Assembly: GCA_020626545.1 (NCBI GenBank)
Contig: JAHKZS010000093.1
Coordinates: 1-16,507 of the forward strand
Origin: a bacterium
GTDB taxonomy: Bacteria > Bacillota > Clostridia > Oscillospirales > Acutalibacteraceae
Direction of reading: 5' to 3'
DNA: 16,507 nt
Below are positions 1-6,788 of the stretch, piece after piece; the first letter of the stretch is position 1; every line of letters begins with the position of its first letter. Made by a program: the position numbers and the translations under genes. The notes under the pieces were generated by a model that searched no databases, had not been told where the DNA came from, and was given only the letters and a program-made list of their open reading frames with translations.

Positions 1-42
1 CCGCGGCTAGACGAAAATCTGCCTCGGCAAAACTCCTTTGGA

Positions 43-150
43 CTTTAAACGGTTGAAATTTTAGGCGATTTGCGGTGCGGAGAATGTTAGCAGGCTGACG
101 CCTGCTGACGTTCGACAAGTCGTAAAGAGTCAAAATTACTCCGTTTAAAG
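43..150 (+). repeat. Long imperfect inverted repeat downstream of ftsK
   Basis: This is the non-coding stretch after the ftsK stop. Positions 82-95 pair with 100-113 around a four-base TGAC loop: a 14-bp stem with two T/G wobbles (85/110 and 88/107) if the plus strand is the RNA, but C/A mismatches there on the minus strand. Further out, 69-76 pairs with 119-126 (three wobbles), 55-62 largely with 132-139, and CTTTAAACGG at 43-52 pairs perfectly with 141-150. No T-run follows on either side, so it is not a standard terminator. It may be a structured RNA, a decayed miniature element, or simple DNA dyad symmetry. It could extend past the window edge. Bases 1-42 and 151-175 hold nothing else I can name. 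Confidence 0.6.
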
Positions 151-175
151 CGTGGCTCGGATTGCTTCTGTTACC

Positions 176-2731
176 CTAGCCTTGATTATGGTTGCGCTCG
201 AGCCATTCGCCGTAGGTCATAATTACCTCTCTCGGCTTTGAGCCCTGGTGCGGTCCGATTACGCCGAGCTGTTCCATATCGTCAATCATTCTGCCCGCGC
301 GGGCGTAGCCGACGTGAAGTCTTCTCTGGAGCATAGAAGTCGAAGCCTGTCCAGCTTCGCATACGAACTTAATAGCTTCCTCCATTTTAGAGTCAACCTG
401 AATATCGCCCGCCATATCGGAACCGCTGTCCTCCTGACCTTCCTCGGCGATACGCTTAATCTTCTCCTCGATTTCGGCGTTATACTCGGCTTGAGCGGAT
501 TTCTTAACGAATTTCGTTACGCCGCCGATTTCGTCGTCAGTCGCGAAACACCCCTGAACACGAATCGGATTCGGCGCGCCTACAGGCATATAGAGCATAT
601 CGCCTCGTCCGATAAGCTTCTCGGCTCCGCCTGTATCGAGGATAATTCTCGAGTCCATATTTGAGCCTACCTTTAAGGCGATTCTGCTCGGTACGTTCGA
701 TTTAATAAGACCTGTGATAACGTTAGCTGTCGGACGCTGGGTTGCGATTACAAGGTGCATACCGGCGGCTCGGGCGAGCTGAGCCAAGCGGACAATACTG
801 TCCTCTACCTCGCCGGGAGCTGTCATCATAAGGTCAGCCAACTCGTCGATAGCGATAACGATTCTCGGAAGTTTTTCTTTTCTTACATCCAGTCCGTTTA
901 CTTCGAGTACGGGCTGAATCATCTCTCCGTCCTCATTTTCGTAGGGCGGATTTTCTTTCATATATTCTAAGTTAGAATCGATAAGTCTGTTATAAGACTC
1001 AATATCCTTACAGTCAAACTCGGCGAACAGCTTATATCTGTCCTGCATTTCGCTAACCGCCCAAGCTAACGTACCCGCCGCCTTTTTAACGTCGGAAACT
1101 ACGGGAACCAAGAGGTGCGGAACGCCTTTGTACTTAGAAAATTCAACCATTTTAGGATCTATAAGCACAAGCTTAACCTCGTCGGGCGAAGCCTTATAGA
1201 GAATACTTATAAGAAGCGAGTTTACGCACACGGATTTACCTGAACCGGTAGTACCGGCGATAAGCAGGTGAGGTAATTTAGCTATATCGGTCGTGATAAT
1301 CTTACCCGCTATATCCTTACCAAGTACGCAGGTGAGCTTACTCTTGCTGTTCTCAAATTCATCGGAGTCGATAAGCTCGCGGATAGAAACCACGCTGACG
1401 GCTTTATTAGGAACCTCTATACCTACCGCCGCTTTACCGGGGATAGGCGCCTCGATACGAATACCGTTAGCCGCCAAGTTAAGGGCAATATCGTCCGAAA
1501 GGTTAGTAATTTTATTAATCTTTACGCCCGGCGCGGGATGAAGCTCATATCTCGTAACCGAGGGACCTCGGGAGATATGCGTAATCGTCGCGCTTACACC
1601 GAAGCTGTCGAGGGTTGAGATAAGCTTTTCGGCGTTCTGTTTCATTTCCTCCTCGCCGTTTACGCCTGAGTTATTGGCGAGCTTAAGAAGCCCGATAGGC
1701 GGATATTTATATGTATTTTCCTCGGTAATAATACTCTCTGTCTTTTCCTTTTCGACGGTACGCTTTCTCTCGGGTTTAACTGTCGCGGTGTAATCCTGCT
1801 GAGCGTTTTTAACCGCGTCCATAAACTTATCTTTAGCGTCATTTGAGTTATCCTTGGTATCACGCTTAACATCGTCGTCGATAGTAATATCTATATTAGG
1901 ACTGTTTTTCTTTTTTCTGCGTTTTTTCTTTTGGGTATTATTAGAGCCTAGATCTATATCAATTTGCGTATTAAAACTGCCGTCGCCGTATTCGTCGGTA
2001 AACAGGTCAATCTGAGGATCGTCGTTTTCCTCTACCTTATTTCGTCTCGCGCGGCGGCGAACTTCCTGGCGCTCGTAAGCCTGAGAAACACCTTTTCCGA
2101 CGTTAACGGCTACTCTGCCTATATCGTTTAGCGATATTTTACAGATTATTAAAACCAGTGTAACAAGCAACACAAATACAACGCCGACAGCCGCCCACCA
2201 TCCGAACGCCACAAGTATCGGATAGCCTAAAACTCCGCTGAACAATCCGCCTCCCGAGAGAAACTTATTTTCGGCTAAGAAGCCCTGAGCGAACAGCTTA
2301 CCGAGCGCGGAAAAATATCCGTCAAGATAGTGGTTCTGGCTCAAAAGGTAGACTCCGCTCTCCGTCAACATAATAATAGCTATTCCCATAGCCACTTTAG
2401 TTTTAAAGTGCGAAATCGTCTTTTCCAGCGTAGTTATTACCGCTAAGTAGATTAAAAGTATAGGAATTAAGATAATACAGATTCCAAAAAGTCCGTAGAA
2501 AAAACCTCTTATAAACTCCCACACGGAAGCTCCCGGAACAAAAACAATCAAAAGCGAGATAAGCGCCGCCGCGAAGTATAAGAGCGACTTTATCCTCGGG
2601 CTCAACTTACGCTTAGGAACATCGTTTTTAACCCTGGTTTTAGGAGCGGATTTTTTATTAGCTCTCGGCTTTTTAGCCGAGGAATTATTCGATTTTTTGG
2701 CAGTTTGTTTTTTATTAGCCAAAATTTTCAC
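176..2731 (-). CDS. ftsK: FtsK/SpoIIIE family DNA translocase
   Basis: This is a membrane-anchored, ATP-driven double-stranded DNA pump that clears chromosome from the division or sporulation septum. The 851-residue protein has a Lys-rich N-terminus, hydrophobic helices between about residues 48 and 198, and a charged, low-complexity linker at about 205-340. The motor carries Walker A GTTGSGKS at 493-500 and a Walker B-type strand ending in IDELADL around 627-634. A winged-helix gamma domain lies near 780-845 (TSMLQRRLHVGYARAGRMID), the part that reads polar DNA motifs in this family. A stretch near 590-621, just before Walker B, looks longer than the usual short loop. The first codon is GTG at 2731; a TTG at 2722 sits better behind GGATGTGA, so the start is uncertain by three codons. 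It lies 28 bases after uppP and is probably cotranscribed with it. Whether it serves division, sporulation or both cannot be told here. Confidence 0.95.
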   Translation of the reverse strand: MKILANKKQTAKKSNNSSAKKPRANKKSAPKTRVKNDVPKRKLSPRIKSLLYFAAALISLLIVFVPGASVWEFIRGFFYGLFGICIILIPILLIYLAVITTLEKTISHFKTKVAMGIAIIMLTESGVYLLSQNHYLDGYFSALGKLFAQGFLAENKFLSGGGLFSGVLGYPILVAFGWWAAVGVVFVLLVTLVLIICKISLNDIGRVAVNVGKGVSQAYERQEVRRRARRNKVEENDDPQIDLFTDEYGDGSFNTQIDIDLGSNNTQKKKRRKKKNSPNIDITIDDDVKRDTKDNSNDAKDKFMDAVKNAQQDYTATVKPERKRTVEKEKTESIITEENTYKYPPIGLLKLANNSGVNGEEEMKQNAEKLISTLDSFGVSATITHISRGPSVTRYELHPAPGVKINKITNLSDDIALNLAANGIRIEAPIPGKAAVGIEVPNKAVSVVSIRELIDSDEFENSKSKLTCVLGKDIAGKIITTDIAKLPHLLIAGTTGSGKSVCVNSLLISILYKASPDEVKLVLIDPKMVEFSKYKGVPHLLVPVVSDVKKAAGTLAWAVSEMQDRYKLFAEFDCKDIESYNRLIDSNLEYMKENPPYENEDGEMIQPVLEVNGLDVRKEKLPRIVIAIDELADLMMTAPGEVEDSIVRLAQLARAAGMHLVIATQRPTANVITGLIKSNVPSRIALKVGSNMDSRIILDTGGAEKLIGRGDMLYMPVGAPNPIRVQGCFATDDEIGGVTKFVKKSAQAEYNAEIEEKIKRIAEEGQEDSGSDMAGDIQVDSKMEEAIKFVCEAGQASTSMLQRRLHVGYARAGRMIDDMEQLGVIGPHQGSKPREVIMTYGEWLERNHNQG

Positions 2732-2740
2732 ATCCGTTTC

Positions 2741-2755
2741 ATTCTTTTAAAGAAT
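2741..2755. repeat. AT-only dyad between uppP and ftsK
   Basis: A 15-base dyad, ATTCTTT-T-AAAGAAT, fills most of the short uppP-ftsK gap. It has no GC pairs and no following T-run, so it is a poor terminator and may only reflect AT-rich spacing. Confidence 0.3.
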
Positions 2756-2759
2756 AATT

Positions 2760-3707
2760 TTAAAACAATCTTACGATATTTCCCGAAGTTAATTCATAGA
2801 CGCTGATAGCGGTTATAATTAATCCGACTACAGCCGTATAAATTACGAAAACAATCATTTTATCTGTCTTTAAGAGCCATTTGAACAGCACGATTGAGAA
2901 ATATCCTACAACCGCCGCGGCAATTACTCCGCAAACTACGGCGATAATATTATCGGTAGTGAGTATCGATGACTCAACGTCCTTAACCTCTAAAGCCGCC
3001 GCCGCGATAATCGACGGAATACCGAGAATGAATGTGTAATCCAAAGCCGCCTGTTTGTTAATACCGCGCATCTCTCCTATCGAGAGAGTAGAACCCGAGC
3101 GTGAAAGTCCGGGGAAAATTGCCGCGAAGCACTGGGTAAGTCCTACGCAGATAGCGTCAACTACAGTATAACGAGTACGGCCGTTGCCTGTATAATTACT
3201 TTCGGCGTCCTTGATATAATGCTTGCCGACAGGACGGCTGTTTAGCTTATTACCGATAAACAGAAGCGCGCTTGTAACGAGAAGCGATAAACCTACAACG
3301 ATAAAATACTTACCCTCGGCAAACATATCGGCTAAATCCTTAACCTTCATATCTGTGCCGGGAATCGGCGCGAAAAGTAAAAACAGCGGAATAAGTCCGA
3401 TAACGAGCATAACAATTAAGTTTCGGTCGCCGTCCATTTTAGACCATTTGAATTTTCCGGTAAAAATATCCTTAATAAGCGAGAAGAAGGCTTTTATCAG
3501 TCTCCAGATAAGCTTTCTGTAGAAAATAAATACCGCGGCGAGCGTTCCTATATGTAACATAACGTCGAGGAATATTCCGCCGTCCTCTACACCCATAAGG
3601 TGTTTAGCGATATTCAGGTGGCCGCTGCTCGATACGGGCAAAAATTCCGTCACGCCCTGAACTATACCGAGTACAACGTCCTGAATAATTTTGAATAATA
3701 ATTCCAT
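2760..3707 (-). CDS. uppP: Undecaprenyl-diphosphatase UppP (BacA)
   Basis: This integral membrane phosphatase turns undecaprenyl pyrophosphate into undecaprenyl phosphate, recycling the lipid carrier for peptidoglycan and other envelope polymers; overexpression gives bacitracin resistance in known members. Both family signatures are present: QGVTEFLPVSSSGHL at residues 17-31 (Glu21, His30) and PGLSRSGST at 199-207 (Arg203). Multiple hydrophobic helices fill the rest. At 315 residues it is longer than the usual roughly 270; extra polar residues lie at about 155-180, between helices. The ATG at 3707 follows GGGAGG (3713-3718) at ideal spacing. I see no promoter directly upstream; the leader is the heptamer array, so transcription probably comes from tepA. 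ftsK follows after 28 bases. Confidence 0.95.
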   Translation of the reverse strand: MELLFKIIQDVVLGIVQGVTEFLPVSSSGHLNIAKHLMGVEDGGIFLDVMLHIGTLAAVFIFYRKLIWRLIKAFFSLIKDIFTGKFKWSKMDGDRNLIVMLVIGLIPLFLLFAPIPGTDMKVKDLADMFAEGKYFIVVGLSLLVTSALLFIGNKLNSRPVGKHYIKDAESNYTGNGRTRYTVVDAICVGLTQCFAAIFPGLSRSGSTLSIGEMRGINKQAALDYTFILGIPSIIAAAALEVKDVESSILTTDNIIAVVCGVIAAAVVGYFSIVLFKWLLKTDKMIVFVIYTAVVGLIITAISVYELTSGNIVRLF

Positions 3708-3726
3708 ATGTACCTCCCAATTATTA

Positions 3727-4139
3727 GGGCTAAGGGCTAAGGGGAAAGGGCTAAGAGCTAAGAGCTAAGAGCTAAGAGCTGAGAGCTAAGAGCTGAGAGC
3801 TAAGAGTTGAGAGCTTAGAGCTAAGAGCTAAGAGCTAAGAGCTGAGAGCTGAGAGCTGAGAGCTGAGAGCTGAGAGCTGAGAGCTGAGAGTTGAGAGCTG
3901 AGAGCTGAGAGTTGAGAGTTGAGAGCTGAGAGCTTAGAGCTTAGAGCTTAGAGCTTAGAGCTTAGAGCTTAGAGCTGAGAGCTGAGAGCTGAGAGCTTAG
4001 AGCTTAGAGCTTAGAGCTGAGAGCTGAGGGCTTAGAGCTTAGAGCTTAGAGCTAAGAGCTTAGAGCTTAGAGCTGAGAGCTTAGAGCTAAGAGCTTAGAG
4101 CTTAGAGCTAAGAGCTGAGAGCCGAGGGCTAAGGATTAA
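3727..4139. repeat. 59-copy heptanucleotide tandem array (GAGCTNA)
   Basis: Exactly 413 bases, 59 units of seven, run in a single register with no insertion or deletion. The consensus is GAGCTNA; position 6 varies among A, G and T. Rare variants are GAGTTGA, GAGCCGA, GGGCTTA and GGGGAAA. Edge units are GGGCTAA (left, units 1, 2 and 4; right, unit 58) and GGATTAA (unit 59), so the ends are more diverged than the core. Variants cluster: units 17-23 are all GAGCTGA and units 30-35 all GAGCTTA. Almost every unit contains the palindrome AGCT. On the plus strand every GAGCTNA unit supplies a stop trinucleotide (TAA, TGA, or TAG across the junction), and a period of seven spreads these through all frames, so it is not coding there. 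It occupies most of the tepA-uppP gap and ends 20 bases before the uppP ATG. Confidence 0.97.
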
Positions 4140-4142
4140 GGA

Positions 4143-4159
4143 TACAGTAAAATACTGTA
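4143..4159. repeat. Perfect 7-bp hairpin at the array edge
   Basis: TACAGTA (4143-4149) and TACTGTA (4153-4159) form a perfect 7-bp stem around AAA. Outside it, TTAAGGA (4136-4142) and TCCTTAA (4166-4172) form a second, slightly asymmetric layer. There is no T-run beside it, so terminator function is doubtful. It marks the point where heptamer orientation flips. Confidence 0.7.
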
Positions 4160-4166
4160 ACCCATT

Positions 4167-4200
4167 CCTTAAACCTATAACCTGAACCTTTAACCTAAAT
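4167..4200. repeat. Short CCTNNAA heptamer run
   Basis: The units are CCTTAAA, CCTATAA, CCTGAA (six bases), CCTTTAA and CCTAAAT, ending on the last base of the tepA stop codon. On the plus strand these carry CCT, whereas the large array carries its CCT-like motif on the minus strand, so the two runs face each other across the 4143-4159 hairpin. Confidence 0.75.
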
Positions 4201-4931
4201 CATTCTATCATTTCATACAGGCAGTCCAAAGCGTCGGTAAGATTGCCGATACTGTCGATAAGCCCCGCGTCAACCGCGCGCTGTCCGTCGAGTATTGTTC
4301 CGACATCCATCACAAGCTCGCCTGTATTCATAACCAAGTTAGTATAATCCTCTTTGCTGATATTAGAATTATCCACGACGAAATTAGTAATTCTATCCTG
4401 CATACGCTGGTAATACTCGAAAGTCTGGGGAACGCCTATTGTAAGCCCCGTACTTCTTACGGGATGAACCGTCATCGAAGCGCTTTTCGCGATAAAGCTC
4501 TTTTTAGCCGATACCGCGAGCGGAATTCCGATAGAATGGCCTCCGCCGAGTACGATAGATACGACGGGCTTTCTCATTCCCGAGATAAGCTCCGCTATCG
4601 CGAGCCCCGCCTCGACATCTCCGCCGACAGTATTAATCAGAATCAACAGTCCCTGTATCCGAGGGTCCTCCTCAATAGACACGAGCAGCGGTATAATATG
4701 CTCGTACTTAGTGGACTTGTTATTTTGAGGCAGAACATAATGCCCCTCAATCTGTCCGATTATAGTCAGGCAGTGGATAATTTTATCACCGCGCATAGCG
4801 AGTATTGAGCCCGTGTCCTCAATCTGAGAAGTATGCTCCTCATCGACAGGGTTATCTTTCTCCACAGGCTCATCATTTTCCCCGCACGGATTCTTAACAA
4901 ATTCGTCGTTTTGAGATTTTTTATCTCCCAT
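4200..4931 (-). CDS. tepA: ClpP-class serine protease, TepA-like
   Basis: This is a ClpP-fold (peptidase family S14) protein of the TepA type, a cytoplasmic or membrane-associated peptidase; TepA of Bacillus was linked to protein export, but the substrate here is unknown. From the ATG at 4931 it has 243 residues. The polar N-terminal 40 or so residues (many Asp/Glu) are probably disordered. The core shows LILINTVGGDVEAGLAIAELI, then the serine-nucleophile motif GGGHSIG (Ser133) and the histidine motif MTVHP (His156). Near the end, LDGQRAVDAGLIDSIG matches the ClpP C-terminal segment, but the usual Asp position aligns with Gly, so the third catalytic residue is not placed. A longer frame opens at 4988, but GGAGGTG six bases before the ATG at 4931 decides the start. 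It has its own promoter. A TepA-type gene near spoIIIE/ftsK matches Bacillus; here uppP lies between. Confidence 0.85.
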   Translation of the reverse strand: MGDKKSQNDEFVKNPCGENDEPVEKDNPVDEEHTSQIEDTGSILAMRGDKIIHCLTIIGQIEGHYVLPQNNKSTKYEHIIPLLVSIEEDPRIQGLLILINTVGGDVEAGLAIAELISGMRKPVVSIVLGGGHSIGIPLAVSAKKSFIAKSASMTVHPVRSTGLTIGVPQTFEYYQRMQDRITNFVVDNSNISKEDYTNLVMNTGELVMDVGTILDGQRAVDAGLIDSIGNLTDALDCLYEMIE

Positions 4932-4993
4932 TATACGCACCTCCACGGATATTGTACCCGCAAAAGCGCTATATAATGTATATGCCACAGAAA

Positions 4994-5022
4994 ATTATAA
5001 CATTTTATGCCATATAATTCAA
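4994..5022 (-). promoter_or_regulatory. SigmaA-type promoter for tepA
   Basis: On the minus strand, TTGAAT (5017-5022) and TATAAT (4994-4999) are separated by exactly 17 bases. Transcription would begin near 4987, leaving a leader of about 55 bases before the tepA ATG. It probably also drives uppP and ftsK. Confidence 0.8.
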
Positions 5023-5109
5023 GAAAATTATTCTTTTTTCTAAATAAAAATTATTTTTTAAAAGAATTATAGTATGCTATTGTTAATAATGTATATGAGG
5101 TGAAATTTT

Positions 5110-6381
5110 TTGGACGTTCAATCGTGGCAGATTATAGTAATAATTCTGTGTATTATTCTATCTGCTTTCTTCAGTTCTGTAGAAACGGCGTTCTCGTTCG
5201 TGAACGTAATCCGTATCCAGAGCTACGCGGACGACGGTAATAAAAAGGCGAAGAATGTACTTTATATTACCGACCGATTCGATAAAGCCCTTACGACTAT
5301 TCTTATATGTAACAACATAGTTAACTTAGGTTGTTCATCACTCGCTACGGCTGTATGTTATAAAATTTTCGGAGAAATAGGTACGGCTGTCGCCACGGGA
5401 GCTACTACGTTTTTGGTACTGACATTCGGAGAGATTATCCCTAAGTGTCTAGCTAAGGAACACTGCGAAAACTACTCGCTCGCGACCGCGGGTATTTTAA
5501 AGGCTCTTACGATACTTTTAACCCCGATAGTATTTCTGTTCCTGAAATTAAAGGAACTCGCTCTTAAAATCGCGGGTACAAAAACCGAACAGCCCTCCGT
5601 CACCGAGGACGAACTTAAACAAATCGTCGAAAATATCGAAGGCGAGGGAGTTTTGGAAGAGGACGAGAGTGAAATGGTACAGTCGGTACTCGATTTCGAC
5701 GACAAAACCGTTCTCGAAATTCTGACTCCGAGAGTAGATATGACGGCTATAGATATTATGGACAGTCCCGAAAAGCTTCGCCATATTATTATAGAGAGCC
5801 GATACTCGCGAATTCCGGTTTATAAGGAAACAATAGACCATATTATCGGCATACTGCACACGAGGGATTACCTCGAGGTACTCGCTCAGGGCGATGAGCC
5901 TAATTTAGGCAAGCTTATTCAGCCCGCGTACTTCGTATTTAATAACCAAAACCTCTCGAAAATCCTCAGCGATTTTAAAAGAAAAAGGCTGCACATAGCC
6001 GTAGTTACCGACGAGTACGGCGGTACGCTCGGCATTGTTACGATGGAGGATTTACTAGAAGAAATCGTCGGAGAAATCTGGGACGAGGACGAGGAAATAG
6101 AAAGCGACTGCACCAAAATTTCCGACACGGAATACTTCGTAAGCGGAGATATGCCGCTTGAGGATTTATTTGAGCTCGCGGATATCGACCCCGACGACGT
6201 TGAAACCGACGCGGTAACAGTCGGCGGATTTATACTCGAGCATTTTACCACTATCCCGAGGCGCAAGGCTCGGTTCACTTACGAAAATATAGAGCTTACG
6301 GTTCAACAGGTCAACAGCCAGCGTATTATCTCGGCAAATTTAGTTATAAAACCTAAAGAAAACGAAGATGAGAAGGACTAA
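5110..6381 (+). CDS. CNNM/CorC-family transporter with paired CBS domains
   Basis: This belongs to the membrane family annotated as hemolysin/CorC, which includes magnesium and cobalt efflux proteins such as MpfA and the CNNM transporters; the ion here is inferred. The 423 residues read in order: CNNM membrane domain (1 to about 150, with SAFFSSVETAFS at 18-29 and ILICNNIVNLGCSSLA at 64-79), an acidic linker with EGVLEEDESEMV, CBS domain 1 (about 203-260, from TPRVDM), CBS domain 2 (about 267-325, DEYGGTLGIVTMEDLLEEIVGEI), and a CorC/HlyC C-terminal domain (about 337-416). The start is TTG at 5110, seven bases after AGGTG; no nearer ATG fits. It is the only plus-strand gene, transcribed away from tepA. 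I see no convincing sigmaA promoter in the AT-rich gap. Its stop shares bases with that of the opposing gene. Confidence 0.93.
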   Translation: MDVQSWQIIVIILCIILSAFFSSVETAFSFVNVIRIQSYADDGNKKAKNVLYITDRFDKALTTILICNNIVNLGCSSLATAVCYKIFGEIGTAVATGATTFLVLTFGEIIPKCLAKEHCENYSLATAGILKALTILLTPIVFLFLKLKELALKIAGTKTEQPSVTEDELKQIVENIEGEGVLEEDESEMVQSVLDFDDKTVLEILTPRVDMTAIDIMDSPEKLRHIIIESRYSRIPVYKETIDHIIGILHTRDYLEVLAQGDEPNLGKLIQPAYFVFNNQNLSKILSDFKRKRLHIAVVTDEYGGTLGIVTMEDLLEEIVGEIWDEDEEIESDCTKISDTEYFVSGDMPLEDLFELADIDPDDVETDAVTVGGFILEHFTTIPRRKARFTYENIELTVQQVNSQRIISANLVIKPKENEDEKD

Positions 6382-6398
6382 TCCCTTCTCATCTTTTT
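6367..6398 (+). terminator. Terminator of the CNNM gene, shared with the opposing gene
   Basis: GATGAGAAGG (6367-6376) pairs perfectly with CCTTCTCATC (6384-6393), followed by TTTTT (6394-6398). The seven-base loop holds both stop codons: TAA of the plus gene and TAG of the minus gene. On the minus strand the same stem is followed by TTCGTTTTC, so weaker termination that way is possible. Confidence 0.85.
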
Positions 6399-6749
6399 GC
6401 ATATAAGCGAAACTGGTATGCACAGAGCCGTCCATAAGCACGAGTAAAAGGCGCAAATCTGCCCTTTAAAGTTCAGTCGGTAATCGGAATAATCCCATAC
6501 CCCGAACTTCAACAGCTTATTAAAAATACAACCCGAAAAAAACTCAAAGCCCGTAATTATACCTCCGCCGATTAAACACTTTATCTTTAGCGGAAGCTCC
6601 TTAGCCCTTTTAAAAAACTTATACAGCGCGATAAAACACAGCCCGCCTGTTATAATCATAGACCAGTGGGTTTTTCCGCGCCACAAAACCTCGAGCAAGC
6701 CGTACCCCGCCCCGCCTATGAGGAACAGTTTTTTATTATCAAAAAACAT
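6378..6749 (-). CDS. Small CmpB-family (putative ABC transporter) membrane protein
   Basis: A 123-residue hydrophobic protein that matches, by recognisable motifs, the putative ABC-transporter membrane family PF06541 (CmpB). Features include LLEVLWRGKTHWSMIITGGLCF (residues about 18-39), a middle helix with GGGIITGFEFFSGCIFNKLL, and WDYSDYRLNFKGQICAFYSCLWTAL near 84-108, the family's most typical block. About four membrane helices are expected and the tail is KKMRRD. No ATPase partner is nearby, and the transport role rests on the family name only. The ATG at 6749 is preceded by GGTGG, which lies inside the stem of a hairpin (6750-6788). The 3' end overlaps the convergent CNNM gene by four bases. 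Confidence 0.75.
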   Translation of the reverse strand: MFFDNKKLFLIGGAGYGLLEVLWRGKTHWSMIITGGLCFIALYKFFKRAKELPLKIKCLIGGGIITGFEFFSGCIFNKLLKFGVWDYSDYRLNFKGQICAFYSCLWTALCIPVSLICKKMRRD

Positions 6750-6788
6750 AAAACCACCGTCAATAGCATTCGCAAAGACGATGGTTTT
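6750..6788 (-). terminator. Hairpin between the RNase M5-like gene and the CmpB-family gene
   Basis: On the minus strand AAAACCATCGTC (6788-6777) pairs with GACGGTGGTTTT (6761-6750): 12 bp with one U/G wobble and a 15-base loop. It starts in the stop codon of the upstream gene and ends against the ATG of the downstream gene. TTTT then ATGTTTTTTG supplies a U-rich tail, so it may terminate; it would also hide the GGTGG ribosome binding site. Confidence 0.65.

Noticed and set aside
5..181. GGCTAG at 5-10 and CTAGCC at 176-181 as terminal repeats of a mobile element
   Set aside because: Six bases is too short, the second copy includes the ftsK stop codon, and the left side is cut by the window edge.
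248..664. 138-residue plus-strand frame opposite the ftsK 3' end
   Set aside because: It is antisense to the conserved motor and gamma domains, with no start signal and low-complexity composition.
3713..3735. CCC...GGG hairpin over the uppP ribosome binding site
   Set aside because: The stem needs a bulge and a loop too small to form.
3727..4139. CRISPR array or telomere-like repeat
   Set aside because: There are no spacers, units are seven bases, and no cas gene is present. GGGCTAA resembles the telomeric repeat only in part, and this is internal to a gene cluster.
5030..5100. Promoter for the CNNM gene
   Set aside because: The gap is AT-rich with several -10-like hexamers (TATAGT, TATGCT), but none has a credible -35 at 16-18 bases.
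6383..6390. GAGAAGGG (SpoIIIE recognition octamer) on the minus strand
   Set aside because: A single octamer that falls inside a terminator stem; one occurrence is not evidence for a translocation signal.
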